45,359 bases of DNA from Pseudomonadota bacterium. Its GTDB lineage: Bacteria; Pseudomonadota; Gammaproteobacteria; SURF-13. The stretch is from the NCBI GenBank assembly GCA_027624315.1, contig JAQBXX010000008.1, positions 1-45,359 of the forward strand. Direction: 5' to 3'. Positions within the stretch are counted from its first letter, which is position 1. Every line of letters starts with the position of its first letter. Position numbers and translations under genes: made by a program. Positions 44,237 to 45,359 of the stretch are shown piece after piece. The notes under the pieces are model-generated. The model did not search any database, had not been told where the DNA came from, and was given only the letters and a program-made list of their open reading frames with translations.

Positions 44237-44662
44237 CTATTTCATCAAAACCTGCGCTGCTTGATTGAATGCGTTGAAGAACTGATCCTCGGTAACCCTT
44301 CCGGGCGCCTCAAGTTGCACTCGATAAAAAGCATACATTGCAACCGCATTCCCAGCATCTGGTCCCCTTGCGACCTGCAGAACCTCATTAAATTCATCGG
44401 CATTGTGCCCAAGAGACCTTCTGTGTTGTTCCATTTGCGAAATAATTTGTCCAAGCAACATCCCTTTTGCTTGCATTTTAAAAACAGTCTCAATAATCGT
44501 AACAATCGCTGCCTCTGGAATTCCCATTAACTCCATGTTTCCTAACTCCTTGACCTTCAATCGAGAATCGATATCAGTGAACCCATGGTCACGCATCCGT
44601 TGTTCAACCAATTCTCGAATCAGTTCAAGTTTTCGTTTACCGCCAAAAAGAAAATCAAACAC
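44237..44662 (-). CDS. Hypothetical protein, 141 aa
   Basis: I do not recognise this protein. It begins MFDFLFGGKRKLELIREL, a short hydrophobic peptide followed by basic residues that might form an amphipathic membrane-touching helix. The middle contains a conserved-looking GNMELMGIPEAAIVTIIETV helix and Met-rich FKMQAKGMLLGQIISQME. The GTG start at 44662 is backed by an AGGAGA site about eight bases upstream. It is A+T-rich compared with the core genes and lies 18 bases after the next gene on the same strand, so the two probably form an operon. No membrane span is obvious. Confidence 0.7.
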   Translation of the reverse strand: MFDFLFGGKRKLELIRELVEQRMRDHGFTDIDSRLKVKELGNMELMGIPEAAIVTIIETVFKMQAKGMLLGQIISQMEQHRRSLGHNADEFNEVLQVARGPDAGNAVAMYAFYRVQLEAPGRVTEDQFFNAFNQAAQVLMK

Positions 44663-44680
44663 GGTTCTCTCCTAAACTCG

Positions 44681-45214
44681 TCACTTGAGGATTGTCTCAA
44701 CTAACTCTGTAACCAGAAATGTGACCTCCATAAATGATTTTCTTGAGTCATTTACGGAAACTTGACCAACAACAATCGCCGCAGTTCCAAAAGACCCCAT
44801 GGGACCGCCATTCTTGTCACATATGTCCTTAACAAATCCAGGACCAAAATAGTTGAAATAAGTGGGAAACATCAACCCTCCGTTGACCGTGACGCTTGGA
44901 CTGCCGCCTCCAGGAATGTGGGATAGGACTTCGGAGACGAAATCCTCATCATCAGATATATCAGAAACTCTGAATCTTAGAGACTCGCATAACTTATAGG
45001 AAACATCAGAAATCTCATCAATAAGAGTTCTTGTGGTACCGGCGCTTACATCGTTGATAACTCCGATAGCGGCGATGGTTAATGCCATCGTGCATTTGAA
45101 CTTCTGAGCATCGCTGGGGTTATTGACCCCGTATAGCGATAAGAGTCGGTCTCTGAAGGTAAGGAAAGTCTGCTCTTTAGTCGGTTTGCTCTTGAATAAA
45201 TCGAAAAGTCCCAT
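44681..45214 (-). CDS. Hypothetical protein, 177 aa, partner of the 141-aa gene
   Basis: I do not recognise this protein. It starts MGLFDLFKSKPTKEQTFLTF, again a short amphipathic peptide plus basic residues, similar in kind to the start of the downstream gene. Mixed hydrophobic segments include CTMALTIAAIGVINDVSAGT and a Gly-rich HIPGGGSPSVTVNGGL loop. The C-terminus ends in MEVTFLVTELVETILK. The spacing of 18 bases to the next gene suggests co-transcription. The upstream 145 bases hold no other gene, so the promoter should lie at about 45220-45300. Confidence 0.7.
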   Translation of the reverse strand: MGLFDLFKSKPTKEQTFLTFRDRLLSLYGVNNPSDAQKFKCTMALTIAAIGVINDVSAGTTRTLIDEISDVSYKLCESLRFRVSDISDDEDFVSEVLSHIPGGGSPSVTVNGGLMFPTYFNYFGPGFVKDICDKNGGPMGSFGTAAIVVGQVSVNDSRKSFMEVTFLVTELVETILK

Positions 45215-45359
45215 TCCCTTACCCCCTTGTAAAGTTAAGGTGTCGAATCCGTATCACATGGTGGCAATTCATCTCATCTTCTTAGGTTTATTTTCGCTAA
45301 CGAATCTTTAATGCGTCCAAATACTGTTGAAAAATTAAAGATTGCCACTGGTCGAAGTT
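45215..45359. other. A+T-rich upstream region at the window edge
   Basis: No gene is seen. It presumably holds the promoter of the two unknown minus-strand genes. TTGAAAAATTAAAGATT near 45330 and TTTAATG/CATTAAAG-type words are visible, but no promoter can be assigned with confidence. Confidence 0.35.

Overview
The window looks like chromosomal DNA of a GC-rich gammaproteobacterium. The evidence is the gene order birA-coaX-tRNA-Thr(UGU), the block truA-trpF-trpB-trpA-accD-folC-dedD-cvpA-purF-metZ, the initiator tRNA followed by rimP-nusA-infB-rbfA-truB-rpsO-pnp, and single housekeeping genes (mutS, prfC, fumC, nagZ, hpt, cysG) of normal length. The species cannot be named from the sequence. 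LAYOUT. 1-1277: the inner end of an integrated element that stops at a tRNA-Lys 3' half (412-460), then one small orphan gene and a degraded second copy of that attachment region. 1278-4744: phoR on the minus strand, divergent from birA-coaX-small membrane protein-tRNA-Thr. 4745-5751: an unrecognised membrane protein where tRNA-Tyr/Gly/Thr and tuf would be expected. 5752-21690: a long minus-strand run read as tlpA-like, acyP, cysG, L,D-transpeptidase, nagZ, hpt, mtnP, def, truA, trpFBA, accD, folC, dedD, cvpA, purF, metZ. 21696-26108: fumC convergent with prfC, then rimI and a family-4 uracil-DNA glycosylase. 26150-28400: a scar made of a truncated universal stress gene, a transposase-type palindrome, a Strawberry-notch-type helicase lacking both ends, and a FetB-like permease cut after about 29 codons. 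28397-29365: fetA and a two-motif CDGSH protein. 29407-38242: pnp to initiator tRNA. 38243-43164: a tandem hairpin array, then mutS, yciB, yciI, bolA and a parvulin lipoprotein. 43215-45359: accessory DNA with two toxin-antitoxin relics (antitoxins intact, toxins broken), a chimeric secreted protein and two unrecognised A+T-rich genes. HOW IT FITS TOGETHER. Most genes are ordinary core metabolism and gene expression: tryptophan, folate, purine, methionine, siroheme and fatty acid synthesis, and the translation/RNA-decay operon. What stands out is the intergenic DNA. At least a dozen junctions carry long near-perfect inverted repeats, several belonging to families that recur in the window. Many touch or contain the stop codon of the neighbouring gene, and one hairpin cluster has entered the start of a thioredoxin-like gene in frame. 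No CRISPR array, complete prophage or complete new defence system was found. The best candidates for undescribed biology are the palindrome families and the pair of unknown genes at the right edge.
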